Shown here piece after piece: positions 37,673 through 44,495 of a DNA stretch of 64,000 bases; position 1 is the stretch's first letter, and each line of letters starts with the position of its first letter. The stretch is from Hymenobacter terrenus (GTDB taxonomy: Bacteria; Bacteroidota; Bacteroidia; Cytophagales; Hymenobacteraceae): NCBI RefSeq assembly GCF_000972495.1, contig NZ_LATM01000007.1, positions 1 to 64,000 on the forward strand. Reading direction: 5' to 3'. Below the pieces are notes generated by a model. It searched no databases. It was not told the origin of the DNA and saw only the letters and a list, made by a program, of their open reading frames with translations. The translations under genes and the position numbers were made by a program.

Positions 37673-38497
37673 ATGACACAGGTAGAAAAAGCAAAAGATA
37701 AAGTCGCACATTTTCTTGCTTCTATAAATTTCAAGAACGGTTCGAATTTAGACTCAAGACCAAATTCAGACCTTTCAAATAATATGAGTGAGGATATGAT
37801 AGGAACCTTTACAAAAGGAGAAATTAACTTTAACATAGAATTTAAACCATCCCATAACGTAAACATTTTTTATAACTTCAACAGAAAAGTAGAAGTTGAC
37901 ATAAATATTCCCCAATCTTATATTGATACCGTCGCACTGGATAATATATTAAAAAGTGTTGATGAGTTCATGGAAGCAAGTGGCTTCGAATATGAAGCCC
38001 AAGAAGAGCCTATTTATGGTTCTTTTTTCCAAAAGCTACTATTCCTGGCAAAAAGCCCAAAGACTCAGGAACAAGTCAGCGACGTACTTGATAAGGAAAA
38101 AGCTGCTTTACAAGCACATTACTTAAATAAGCCTGTTGCAGAAGCCACAGCACAATTATCAACTGCTGCTGCTGGATTAATTGCGGCTTGTAATGGTGTT
38201 GATGAAATTGTTATCAGAGCTGGCGTACTAATTCTTGTCAAAACTATTGTAAATGGTTCGACAAAAATGATGATAGAAACTATCTCTCCTCAGCTAATGA
38301 ACTACCTAGACGAGAATCCAGGTATGCTAAGGGACCCTGCTTTGGTATACCATTTCCTGTCTCAATTACCAGAACAGTTTCGTCGAGCCAAAGGCAATCA
38401 TACAGAAGCTTATTCCGCAGCTAGAATCATAACGTATGGCGAAGAGACTTTGCCGAGGGTACCAGATTCTGATACTTCTTACGCTCTAGGAGCATAG
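37673..38497 (+). CDS. AT-rich orphan protein of unknown function
   Basis: Protein of 274 residues from ATG 37673. No signal peptide; no family recognised. The N-terminal half is polar and Asn/Lys-rich (FKPSHNVNIFYNFNRKVEVD). The middle is Ala-rich helix (LSTAAAGLIAACNGVDEIV), and the C-terminal region is mixed. The DNA is far more AT-rich than mutB just upstream and the lipoproteins downstream, a sign of recent acquisition. A 12-bp palindrome ATCAAATTTGAT (37632-37643) lies 30 bases upstream and may be an operator. The gene ends just before the MITE-split terminator. It belongs to a debris-rich stretch (37.6-39 kb), so accessory or defence-type roles are possible but untested. Confidence 0.7.
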   Translation: MTQVEKAKDKVAHFLASINFKNGSNLDSRPNSDLSNNMSEDMIGTFTKGEINFNIEFKPSHNVNIFYNFNRKVEVDINIPQSYIDTVALDNILKSVDEFMEASGFEYEAQEEPIYGSFFQKLLFLAKSPKTQEQVSDVLDKEKAALQAHYLNKPVAEATAQLSTAAAGLIAACNGVDEIVIRAGVLILVKTIVNGSTKMMIETISPQLMNYLDENPGMLRDPALVYHFLSQLPEQFRRAKGNHTEAYSAARIITYGEETLPRVPDSDTSYALGA

Positions 38498-38521
38498 TTA
38501 TTCAGTTCCAATAAGCACAAG

Positions 38522-38726
38522 AAAGTCCCGCCCCACCCAGCTTGTCCTTACCCAAATCTTTTTCCGGCTTTCCCGAAGTAACGCAAAGCCCCTTTTGAGC
38601 CGGCTGACCTCGCTTGAAAAGCACCACATCGGGTAAGTAACCGCGCAAAAACGCCCTTCCAGCCACACGGCCAGAAGGGCGTTTGAGATTTGGGTAAGGA
38701 CAAGCCCCACCCAGCGGGACTTTTTT
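38522..38726 (+). terminator. Terminator hairpin interrupted by a MITE
   Basis: Joining the two flanks of the MITE restores AAAGTCCCG + CCCCACCCAG + CGGGACTTTTTT, a normal intrinsic terminator: stem GTCCCG/CGGGAC, T-run at 38721-38726. The insertion separates its two stem halves (38525-38530 and 38715-38720) by 184 bases. It probably served the AT-rich gene at 37673; the MITE's own hairpins may now replace it. Confidence 0.6.
38541..38704. mobile_element. 164-bp MITE with 19-bp terminal inverted repeats and 10-bp target duplication
   Basis: Perfect terminal inverted repeats CTTGTCCTTACCCAAATCT (38541-38559) and its complement (38686-38704). Directly outside both ends is CCCCACCCAG (38531-38540 and 38705-38714), a 10-bp direct repeat as left by transposition. 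It has no coding capacity. The inside has further stems, for example AACGCCCTT/AAGGGCGTT (38650-38684 region). The parent transposase is not in this window. The TSD length would suit IS4-like enzymes, but that is a guess. Confidence 0.8.
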
Positions 38727-38761
38727 ATTCCCATTTTTACATCTACTAATTGCCCTCCCCC

Positions 38762-38869
38762 ATGCCCCTCTTCGCCACCCTGACCCGCCTCAAAGCCGAA
38801 CTCGACGCCCTCCGTCCCTTGGCCCCACAGCAGCAGGTGCTGCAAAAGTTTCGGCTCGGTCATCGGTAG
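38762..38869 (+). pseudogene. Truncated duplicate of the Fic gene 5' end
   Basis: From ATG 38762 the first 32 codons (MPLFATLTRLKAELDALRPL..., QVLQKFRL) match the Fic protein at 41647 almost residue for residue, with two residues missing in the EQEQR stretch. Similarity stops abruptly after the bases TTCGGCTCG, and the frame ends at 38869. It is a leftover of a duplication or recombination, not a working gene. The match includes the CTCCCCCATGCCCCTC start region. Confidence 0.8.
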
Positions 38870-38877
38870 CTTTATGC

Positions 38878-38930
38878 GTCGGCGTATACGGCCCGGCCAC
38901 GGTCACGCGCTGGAGATTCTGAGGAAACTA
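38878..38930 (+). pseudogene. Possible relic of a mutB 3' end
   Basis: The stretch reads VGVYGPATV and, after about 14 missing bases and a frame change, EILRKL. This matches the last 22 codons of mutB (GVYGPGTV ... EILAKL) in order. It directly follows the Fic fragment. The match is short, so a chance or distant mutase origin cannot be excluded. Confidence 0.45.
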
Positions 38931-38996
38931 TCAGCCTGCCCCTGACCAGCAAGACACTATTTCGCCGTCGATGTAAGTTCTAGCTTCCTTCCCTTT

Positions 38997-39776
38997 ATGC
39001 CACGCTACCAATACTCCCAGATTGCCATTTACGACGCCAAAGGTGGCCCCGAAAAAGCCACTTATTATGAAGGCGACTCGCACGAAGCTACTCCTACACA
39101 AACCGGGCGCTTTATAGTAGCGCGGGTCGAAAAGCACATCAGTCCCAAGAAGTATATGTGGTCGGCGGTGCCATGGGGCACGCCGCTGCGGGTTAACGCC
39201 GCCGGCACCGTAGAAGTGCAGCTGCACGGCCGCTGGCAGCCACTGACGGACATGCCCACGTGGAAAGCACAGTATGGGAATGACCAGGTAGGGGTTAGAG
39301 TAGATATAGAGAACTCTTACAAAAAGATGATAACCCCCCTAAAGAAGCATTTAAAGGACGTTGGTACAATCCCTAAGACTTGGATTTTTAATGACTTTGG
39401 TCATGTAGCAGTGAAGTATTTCGAAGATTTGAACCACAATGGCCGGCAAGACAGTAATGAGAAACCATCGAATGATTTCATCCACACCACGCCCTATGAT
39501 GAATTATACACTTGGTTCAATGCCACTACTGCATGGCACGTCGATATTAACCTCGCTCCTTCGCATGGCTGCATCCACTTACGGCCGGTTGAAATAGACA
39601 AGCTACTGAGCAGTGGTTATTTGAAGCCTGGTGCTTCATTGGAGGTCCATTCCTACGCAGCGCGCCACCAAAAACTGTTCACAGTAAACAGTAAAGCACG
39701 GAGGCACGCGCGCACAGAAGTTCACTTCTTTCCGGGCGAGCATAAGCTTGTAGTTTATGCTGTTGCGCAAGCCTGA
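38997..39776 (+). CDS. YkuD/L,D-transpeptidase-like domain protein
   Basis: Protein of 259 residues. The C-terminal half has SHGCIHLRP (S189, H190, G191, C192), the catalytic Cys motif of the L,D-transpeptidase (YkuD) fold, with a preceding His at 181 (AWHVDINLAP) that could be the base. Such enzymes cross-link or edit peptidoglycan. The N-terminal half (PRYQYSQIAIYDAKGG, YMWSAVPWGTPLRVN) is not recognised. There is no signal peptide, which is odd for a wall enzyme. It is first in a tight four-gene set: the next gene starts 2 bases after its stop and encodes the first of three tandem lipoproteins. The function of the set is unknown. Confidence 0.7.
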   Translation: MPRYQYSQIAIYDAKGGPEKATYYEGDSHEATPTQTGRFIVARVEKHISPKKYMWSAVPWGTPLRVNAAGTVEVQLHGRWQPLTDMPTWKAQYGNDQVGVRVDIENSYKKMITPLKKHLKDVGTIPKTWIFNDFGHVAVKYFEDLNHNGRQDSNEKPSNDFIHTTPYDELYTWFNATTAWHVDINLAPSHGCIHLRPVEIDKLLSSGYLKPGASLEVHSYAARHQKLFTVNSKARRHARTEVHFFPGEHKLVVYAVAQA

Positions 39777-39778
39777 GT

Positions 39779-40387
39779 ATGTTTAAGGCCTTCCCTATGA
39801 AGTTTTTTTTACGTGCCTGTTTAGCTACTTCGGGTTGGTTTCTGTTGGCTGAGTGCGAACCAACCACACGCACCTCTGATTCAACCGAATCGGCTCCTTC
39901 TGTACTGGCCACGGCCCGCTATGCGGTGCAACTACTTACGGCCGCCCCCCCAGTACACGCCGGCCCCACTTTCACTTATGCTGGTCGCTCGGCCCGCTAT
40001 GAGGCCGAGTTCCAGCGCTACGTACTCGAACTGCCTGGCTATGAATTTACGGCCCGCACGGACACCACTGGCGCGCTCACGGAGGCCGTTATTTTTCCGC
40101 TGCCACCGTCCCTCGCCCTCGACAGCACCGCGGCTATTCATATCGACCCAACCCGACCAGCCGATACCTTGGCCGTGAGCTTAGCCGAACTTCGGCAGGC
40201 ATTCGGCCCTTGGAAAGGTGATTTCTTCACTCCACAGGAATCAACGCCAGCTCCACACCGAACAGTTTTCACCTATCGTAATCCCACCACTGGCCGGGTG
40301 GCTCGACTGGATGTCTTCTTGAGAAGCAGCCCTTCAGCCCCTCGCAACTCCGTCTTATCCATCTATTCTTCTGTCGTGCATGAATAG
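39779..40387 (+). CDS. CEP-type lipoprotein, tandem copy 1
   Basis: Protein of 202 residues. The signal ends LLAEC, and the Cys is followed by EP; a second ATG at 39797 is an equally good start. No known family is recognised. The body carries motifs shared with the next two genes: VLATARYAVQLLTAA, GPTFTYAGRSARY, LELPGYEF, TGALTEAV, HIDPTRPADTLAVSLAELRQ, AFGPWKGDF, FTYRNPTTGR and RNSVLSIY. It appears to be a surface or periplasmic beta-rich lipoprotein. Its stop overlaps the next start by 8 bases, so the copies are translated together after the YkuD-like gene. Confidence 0.75.
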   Translation: MFKAFPMKFFLRACLATSGWFLLAECEPTTRTSDSTESAPSVLATARYAVQLLTAAPPVHAGPTFTYAGRSARYEAEFQRYVLELPGYEFTARTDTTGALTEAVIFPLPPSLALDSTAAIHIDPTRPADTLAVSLAELRQAFGPWKGDFFTPQESTPAPHRTVFTYRNPTTGRVARLDVFLRSSPSAPRNSVLSIYSSVVHE

Positions 40388-40964
40388 GATAGCCGGTTGT
40401 TTCCTCGTTTTGGCTGCTTTAGTAGCCAGTTGTGAGCCAGCCTCACGTCGAGCTGAACCTGCTGCGCTCGCTGCTCCCACAGTACTAGCTACGGCCCGCC
40501 ACACGGCCGGCTTGCTTACAACCGCCACGCGCCCCGGTCCCACCCTTACCTACGCCGGCCGCACGGCGCGCTACCACCCCGGCCACCGGTGCTACGAACT
40601 AGAACTGCCAAGCCACGAGCTGCGGCTTTACCCCGACAGCACCGGCGCACTCACGGAAGCCGACATTGTGCCGGTGCCCCCTAAGTATCGCCCCGACAAA
40701 GCTGGCGTCATTCACATCGACTCCTCGCGCCCACGCGACACACTCACCGTCAGCTTACGCGAGCTGCAAGGCGCGTTCGGACCCTGGCAAGGCGACTTTC
40801 CTCTACCACCTGCGAAAGAAGGACCGTTTCCACCGCCCCACTCTACGGAGTTTAGCTACCAAGACCCCAACACGGGTAAGGAAATCCGACTTACGGCATG
40901 GCTACGCAACGCGCCTTCCGCGGCGCGCAATAGAGTGCTGAGCCTTACCATCACACGCAACTAA
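40380..40964 (+). CDS. CEP-type lipoprotein, tandem copy 2
   Basis: Protein of 194 residues, with lipoprotein signal ending LVASC then EPAS. Same domain as the copies on each side: VLATARHTAGLLTTA, GPTLTYAGRTARYH, CYELELPSHELRLY, STGALTEADI, HIDSSRPRDTLTVSLRELQ, AFGPWQGDF, FSYQDPNTGK and ARNRVLSL. It differs from copy 1 mainly by a Pro-rich loop (LPPAKEGPFPPPH). It overlaps copy 1 by 8 bases and is followed by copy 3 two bases after its stop. Function unknown; lipidation suggests membrane attachment near the wall-active YkuD-like protein. Confidence 0.8.
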   Translation: MNRIAGCFLVLAALVASCEPASRRAEPAALAAPTVLATARHTAGLLTTATRPGPTLTYAGRTARYHPGHRCYELELPSHELRLYPDSTGALTEADIVPVPPKYRPDKAGVIHIDSSRPRDTLTVSLRELQGAFGPWQGDFPLPPAKEGPFPPPHSTEFSYQDPNTGKEIRLTAWLRNAPSAARNRVLSLTITRN

Positions 40965-40966
40965 GC

Positions 40967-41539
40967 ATGATGCGGCTATGCTTCAGCGTGACTGCAATAG
41001 CGATGCTGCTTGCCAGCTGTGAGCCAGCCCCGCGTCGAGCCACTACCGCCCCCACAGTGCTAGTCACGGCCCGCCACGTGGCCGGCTTGCTTACGGCTGC
41101 CACGCCCACGCGCCCCGGCCCCACCCTTGCCTTTGCCGGCCACACGGCCAGCCTCGACGCCGAGTGCCACTGCTACACGCTCAAGCTGCCGGGCCACGAA
41201 TTGTCCCTCTATGCGGATGCTACTGGCGCGCTGACGGAGGCGGACATACAACCCGCTACCGCCCCCCGTGAGCTAAGCCAGTCGGGCACCAGCCACATCG
41301 ACCCAGCCCGGCCGCGCGATACCCTGGCCGTGCGATTCGCCGAGTTGGTACGGGTCTTCGGCCGGTGGCAGGGCGAACGGCACCTGCTGCGCAGCGAGGC
41401 CCCGTCGCCCTACCGAACTGAATTCACGTATCGCAACCCGGCCACGAGCAGGGCCACCGAAATAAGTGCATCCTTGAAAAACCCTCCTGCCAATCAGCGC
41501 AATTCGGTATACATGCTGCAATTTTCCATAACGCCTTAA
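40967..41539 (+). CDS. CEP-type lipoprotein, tandem copy 3
   Basis: Protein of 190 residues, signal ending LLASC followed by EPAP; ATGs at 40967 and 40970 both fit. Shared motifs: VLVTARHVAGLLTAA, GPTLAFAGHTASL, CYTLKLPGHELSLY, TGALTEADI, HIDPARPRDTLAVRFAELV, FGRWQGE, FTYRNPATSR and RNSVYML. It is closer to copy 2 than to copy 1, so copies 2 and 3 probably arose last. A separate open reading frame for Fic starts 107 bases downstream and is not obviously in this operon. Confidence 0.8.
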   Translation: MMRLCFSVTAIAMLLASCEPAPRRATTAPTVLVTARHVAGLLTAATPTRPGPTLAFAGHTASLDAECHCYTLKLPGHELSLYADATGALTEADIQPATAPRELSQSGTSHIDPARPRDTLAVRFAELVRVFGRWQGERHLLRSEAPSPYRTEFTYRNPATSRATEISASLKNPPANQRNSVYMLQFSITP

Positions 41540-41646
41540 ATGCGCTTGCCCGACGACCGGGTTTGAGTTTTCGCTTTGGGAGCTTTAGCAGTAGCTTGCT
41601 GCGACACCCCTTCGCGCGGCTCTTCTTTGTACGCTACTTCCTCCCC

Positions 41647-43059
41647 ATGCCCCTCTTCGCCACTCTCGACCGCCTCAAAGCCGACCTCGATGCCCTCCGA
41701 CCCCTGGCGCCGGAACAGGAGCAGCGGGTGCTGCAAAAGTTTCGGCTCGACTGGAACTACCACTCCAACGCTATTGAGGGCAACTCCCTCACGCTGGGTG
41801 AAACCCGCTCGCTGCTTCTGCATGGCCTCACCGCCGAGGGCAAGCCCCTGCGCGACCACCTCGACATCAAAGGCCACAACGAGGCCATCCTCGGCCTCGA
41901 AGAAGTGGTGCACGACACCCGGCCTCTCACCGAGCAGTTCATCCGCGAGATGCACCAAGTGCTGCTCGGCGAGGAGCACTACAAATCGGCCCACACCGCC
42001 AGCGGCCAGCCCACCCGCCAGCGCATCGTGCCCGGCCAGTACAAAACCAGCACCAACAACGTGCGCACCGCCACCGGCGAAACCTTCTTCTTCGCTAGCC
42101 CCGAAGAAACCCCGGCCAAGATGCACGACCTCCTGGCGTGGTACCGCCAAGAGGAAGCCACACCCACCCTGCACCCCGTCGCCCTGGCCGCCGAGTTTCA
42201 CCACCGCTTCGTCAGCATCCACCCCTTCGACGACGGCAACGGCCGCATGTCGCGCCTGCTGATGAACCTCATCCTCATGCGGCACGGCTACCCCATCACC
42301 GTCATCAAAGCCGATGAGCTCACCCGCAACCGCTACCTAGCCACCCTCTCCGCCGCCGATGTCAACGACCCCGAGCCCTTCCTCCGCTTCATCATCGAAA
42401 ACGTGGAAGCGTCCCTGCGGCTCATGATTCGCGCTGCAAAAGGCGAAGCCATTAATGAACCTGACGACTTAGATAAGAAACTGGCGCTGCTTAAAGTTGA
42501 GTTACAAGGTGAAACAGGCGCTCCAGACACAGTTTGGGACTTACATAGTCAGAATATTTTCTACCAACGCTTTTTAGCTCCTTGGTTAGATAAGTTGAAT
42601 GAAGAAGCCGGCAAATTTGACTTTGCATTTGTTCGCAAACAATTCTTCCTTTTAACTTCATCAAACCGCTCTGTAATGAATGAAGGGGTAGATAATGCTA
42701 CTGTTCTACAGCGAACGGCAGAAGAACTTTTCACTTCCAAAACACTTCTTACAAGTGCCGACATAGTTGTTCGCTGGGAAGCATTCCGTCAAAAAGGAAA
42801 CGTTTTTGACATAAATCTGACAATCCGAATAAGATTTCGGGGCGCTGAATTCTCTATAAGTGCCGAAGTGGACCAAGAGCATAAAAACAGGCTTGGTGCT
42901 TCTCCAGCCGCAATACTCTTAGGGGATAAGATACTTTTAGATTCTCCCTATCGGAGTAATTATCCTCCTGAATTGACGCACGACACGGTGAAGGTGGCAG
43001 CGAATATGGTTTATGATGCTATTTCTGCTAAAAAAGCTGCATTTGATAAACAAGGTTAA
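41647..43059 (+). CDS. Fic-domain protein (putative AMPylase) with a foreign-looking C-terminal half
   Basis: Protein of 470 residues from ATG 41647 (MPLFATLDRLKADLDAL); the TTG further upstream is not needed. Class II Fic layout: the N-terminal inhibitory helix has SNAIEGN (S40, E44, G45), and the catalytic motif HPFDDGNGR is at 192-200. Fic enzymes transfer AMP from ATP to Ser, Thr or Tyr of target proteins, and the inhibitory Glu keeps them silent. From about residue 265 (base 42440) the DNA changes sharply from GC-rich to AT-rich; the C-terminal half (ELQGETGAPDTVWDLHSQNI, FVRKQFFLLTSSNRS) is of unknown type, so the gene may be a fusion. A truncated copy of its start lies at 38762. A terminator follows the stop. 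Confidence 0.88.
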   Translation: MPLFATLDRLKADLDALRPLAPEQEQRVLQKFRLDWNYHSNAIEGNSLTLGETRSLLLHGLTAEGKPLRDHLDIKGHNEAILGLEEVVHDTRPLTEQFIREMHQVLLGEEHYKSAHTASGQPTRQRIVPGQYKTSTNNVRTATGETFFFASPEETPAKMHDLLAWYRQEEATPTLHPVALAAEFHHRFVSIHPFDDGNGRMSRLLMNLILMRHGYPITVIKADELTRNRYLATLSAADVNDPEPFLRFIIENVEASLRLMIRAAKGEAINEPDDLDKKLALLKVELQGETGAPDTVWDLHSQNIFYQRFLAPWLDKLNEEAGKFDFAFVRKQFFLLTSSNRSVMNEGVDNATVLQRTAEELFTSKTLLTSADIVVRWEAFRQKGNVFDINLTIRIRFRGAEFSISAEVDQEHKNRLGASPAAILLGDKILLDSPYRSNYPPELTHDTVKVAANMVYDAISAKKAAFDKQG

Positions 43060-43068
43060 TGAACCCTA

Positions 43069-43099
43069 GGCCCGCCCCACCCGGCGGGCCTTCTTTTTT
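43069..43099 (+). terminator. Intrinsic terminator after the Fic gene
   Basis: Stem GGCCCGCC / GGCGGGCC (43069-43076, 43083-43090), loop CCACCC, followed by a T-rich run to 43099. It lies 10 bases after the stop. Its shape resembles the terminator split by the MITE. Confidence 0.9.
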
Positions 43100-43100
43100 G

Positions 43101-43329
43101 TCCGAATCCCTTCCTCGCCAGTCCGAAGCCCGTTCCCACCCCTCCGAAGCTCGTTCCCACCCCTCCGAAGCTTCTTCCCGCCCCTCCGAAGCGCGTTACC
43201 GGCGTTCCGAAGCTCGTTCTCACCCTTCCGAAGCCTCTTTCCGGCATTCCGAAGCGCGTTGCCGGCATTCCGAAGCCCGTTTGCACCGCCGGCAACGGGC
43301 TTCGGAATGCCGGCAACGCGCTTCGGAAT
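43101..43329. repeat. Degenerate 21-bp tandem repeat ending in a 36-bp-arm palindrome
   Basis: Nine direct units, each starting TCCGAA (43101, 43122, 43143 ... 43269), with loose consensus TCCGAAGCNCGTTNCCNCCCC. They are followed by about two units in inverted order. The last direct and the inverted units form a perfect inverted repeat, 43246-43281 and 43294-43329, with a 12-base loop. Same unit length as the islands at 24329 and 60932; the core CCGAAGC is the complement of GCTTCGG in the latter. Confidence 0.88.
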
Positions 43330-43371
43330 CACTATCTTGTAGGCTCACTATCATCATTCATTTTCAAGACC

Positions 43372-44340
43372 ATGAAAAGAGCTACCGCGGTGCTCCGGCA
43401 CTACTCCCAACCCGATGCGACCATGCGCCAGGACATGCGCACGATGTACGAACATTACATCGCGCGCCAAGCCGCGTTCCAAGCCTTTGACCCGGAGTTT
43501 GATGCCACCTTCGGGCCGGATTGGCTGGTGGCGCTGAACACGGCCGACACCACCCCCGACCACAGCGTGCGCGTGGGCGACCTGAAGGAGGACACCGATG
43601 ACGTGGAGGATGTAATGGAACAGGCCCGCCGCGCCGTGCAAACGGTGTTTTATTACGTGGGCCGCGCTTTCCCCAACAATGCCGGCCGGCTGGCCACCTA
43701 CGGCCGCAGCACCTACGCTGCCGCCCGCAACAACCACAACAAAATGCGCACCCTCCTGCAAACCGCCTTCACCTCGGCCACCCGCGACCAGGCGGCCCTG
43801 GCAGCCAAGGGCTACAGCGCCGAGCAGCTCGCTGCCCTAGGCAGTCTCGTGGCCGAGCTGACCGCCACCAACACCACCCAGGAGGTAACCAAGGGCACCA
43901 ACACCGAGCAGAGCGACCACTACATCACCGTGCAAAACCTGGCCTACGGCTTCGGGCAGGAGGTGAGCGCGGCGGCTAAGCTGCTCTTTGCCGCTGACGC
44001 GGCGACGCTGGCCCTGTTTCGCCTGGGTGGGGCCACCAGCAGCGGCCTCGAACACCACGAGTTGACAGTGGCCCCGCGGGCTGTAGCCACCGTGGCATTC
44101 ACCACCCCGCTGCTCGACACGGCCCGGCTTCGCCTGCGGCTAGCCGTGCCCCAGCCCGGCCAAACCGCCCGCGTAGGCCGGGTGGTCGACGACCAGAAAC
44201 TGCCGTACTCCGTGACGCTGACCACCGAAATCAGCGAGCTTGATGTGCTGGCTCCGGTTCTGGGGCCAATCGGCCAGGTGCTGATGGTGGAGAACACCAG
44301 CCTTGAGCCCGTGCGTGTGGAAATGACCGTGCTAAACTAG
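43372..44340 (+). CDS. Hypothetical protein, 322 residues
   Basis: No signal peptide and no recognised domain. The first two thirds look helical (MKRATAVLRHYSQPDA, DVMEQARRAVQTVFYYVGRA, AARNNHNKMRTLLQTAF, QLAALGSLVAELTATNTTQE). The last third is beta-rich (ELTVAPRAVATVAFTTP, RLRLRLAVPQPGQTARVG, VLMVENTSLEPVRVEMTVLN), like a small jelly-roll or Ig-type domain. Codon use fits the chromosome. It starts 42 bases after the repeat island and ends before a bidirectional hairpin. It may be specific to this group of bacteria; no function is proposed. Confidence 0.75.
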   Translation: MKRATAVLRHYSQPDATMRQDMRTMYEHYIARQAAFQAFDPEFDATFGPDWLVALNTADTTPDHSVRVGDLKEDTDDVEDVMEQARRAVQTVFYYVGRAFPNNAGRLATYGRSTYAAARNNHNKMRTLLQTAFTSATRDQAALAAKGYSAEQLAALGSLVAELTATNTTQEVTKGTNTEQSDHYITVQNLAYGFGQEVSAAAKLLFAADAATLALFRLGGATSSGLEHHELTVAPRAVATVAFTTPLLDTARLRLRLAVPQPGQTARVGRVVDDQKLPYSVTLTTEISELDVLAPVLGPIGQVLMVENTSLEPVRVEMTVLN

Positions 44341-44386
44341 GACACACCCGGCAACTCGTAGAGCAGCTTTCAGCGCACTAAAAGGC

Positions 44387-44418
44387 AAGGCGGCCCAGAT
44401 AAATATCCGGGCCGCCTT
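44387..44418. terminator. Bidirectional terminator between convergent genes
   Basis: Stem AAGGCGGCCC / GGGCCGCCTT (44387-44396, 44409-44418) with a 12-base loop, T-rich on the right side. It separates the plus-strand gene ending at 44340 from the minus-strand T9SS substrate gene. Confidence 0.85.
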
Positions 44419-44495
44419 TCTTGTGTATTCGCTACCAGCCTGCCGCCCTAGCGGGTACAATTGCGGCCCGGCGCTATACCCACTTCGAAACGACT

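Noticed and set aside
43101..43329. CRISPR array
   Set aside because: Units are contiguous 21-mers without unique spacers, and no cas genes are present in the window.
43059..43490. Plus-strand frame with Ser/Glu/Ala/Arg heptads over the second repeat island
   Set aside because: Same reason: a repeat artefact that begins in the Fic terminator.
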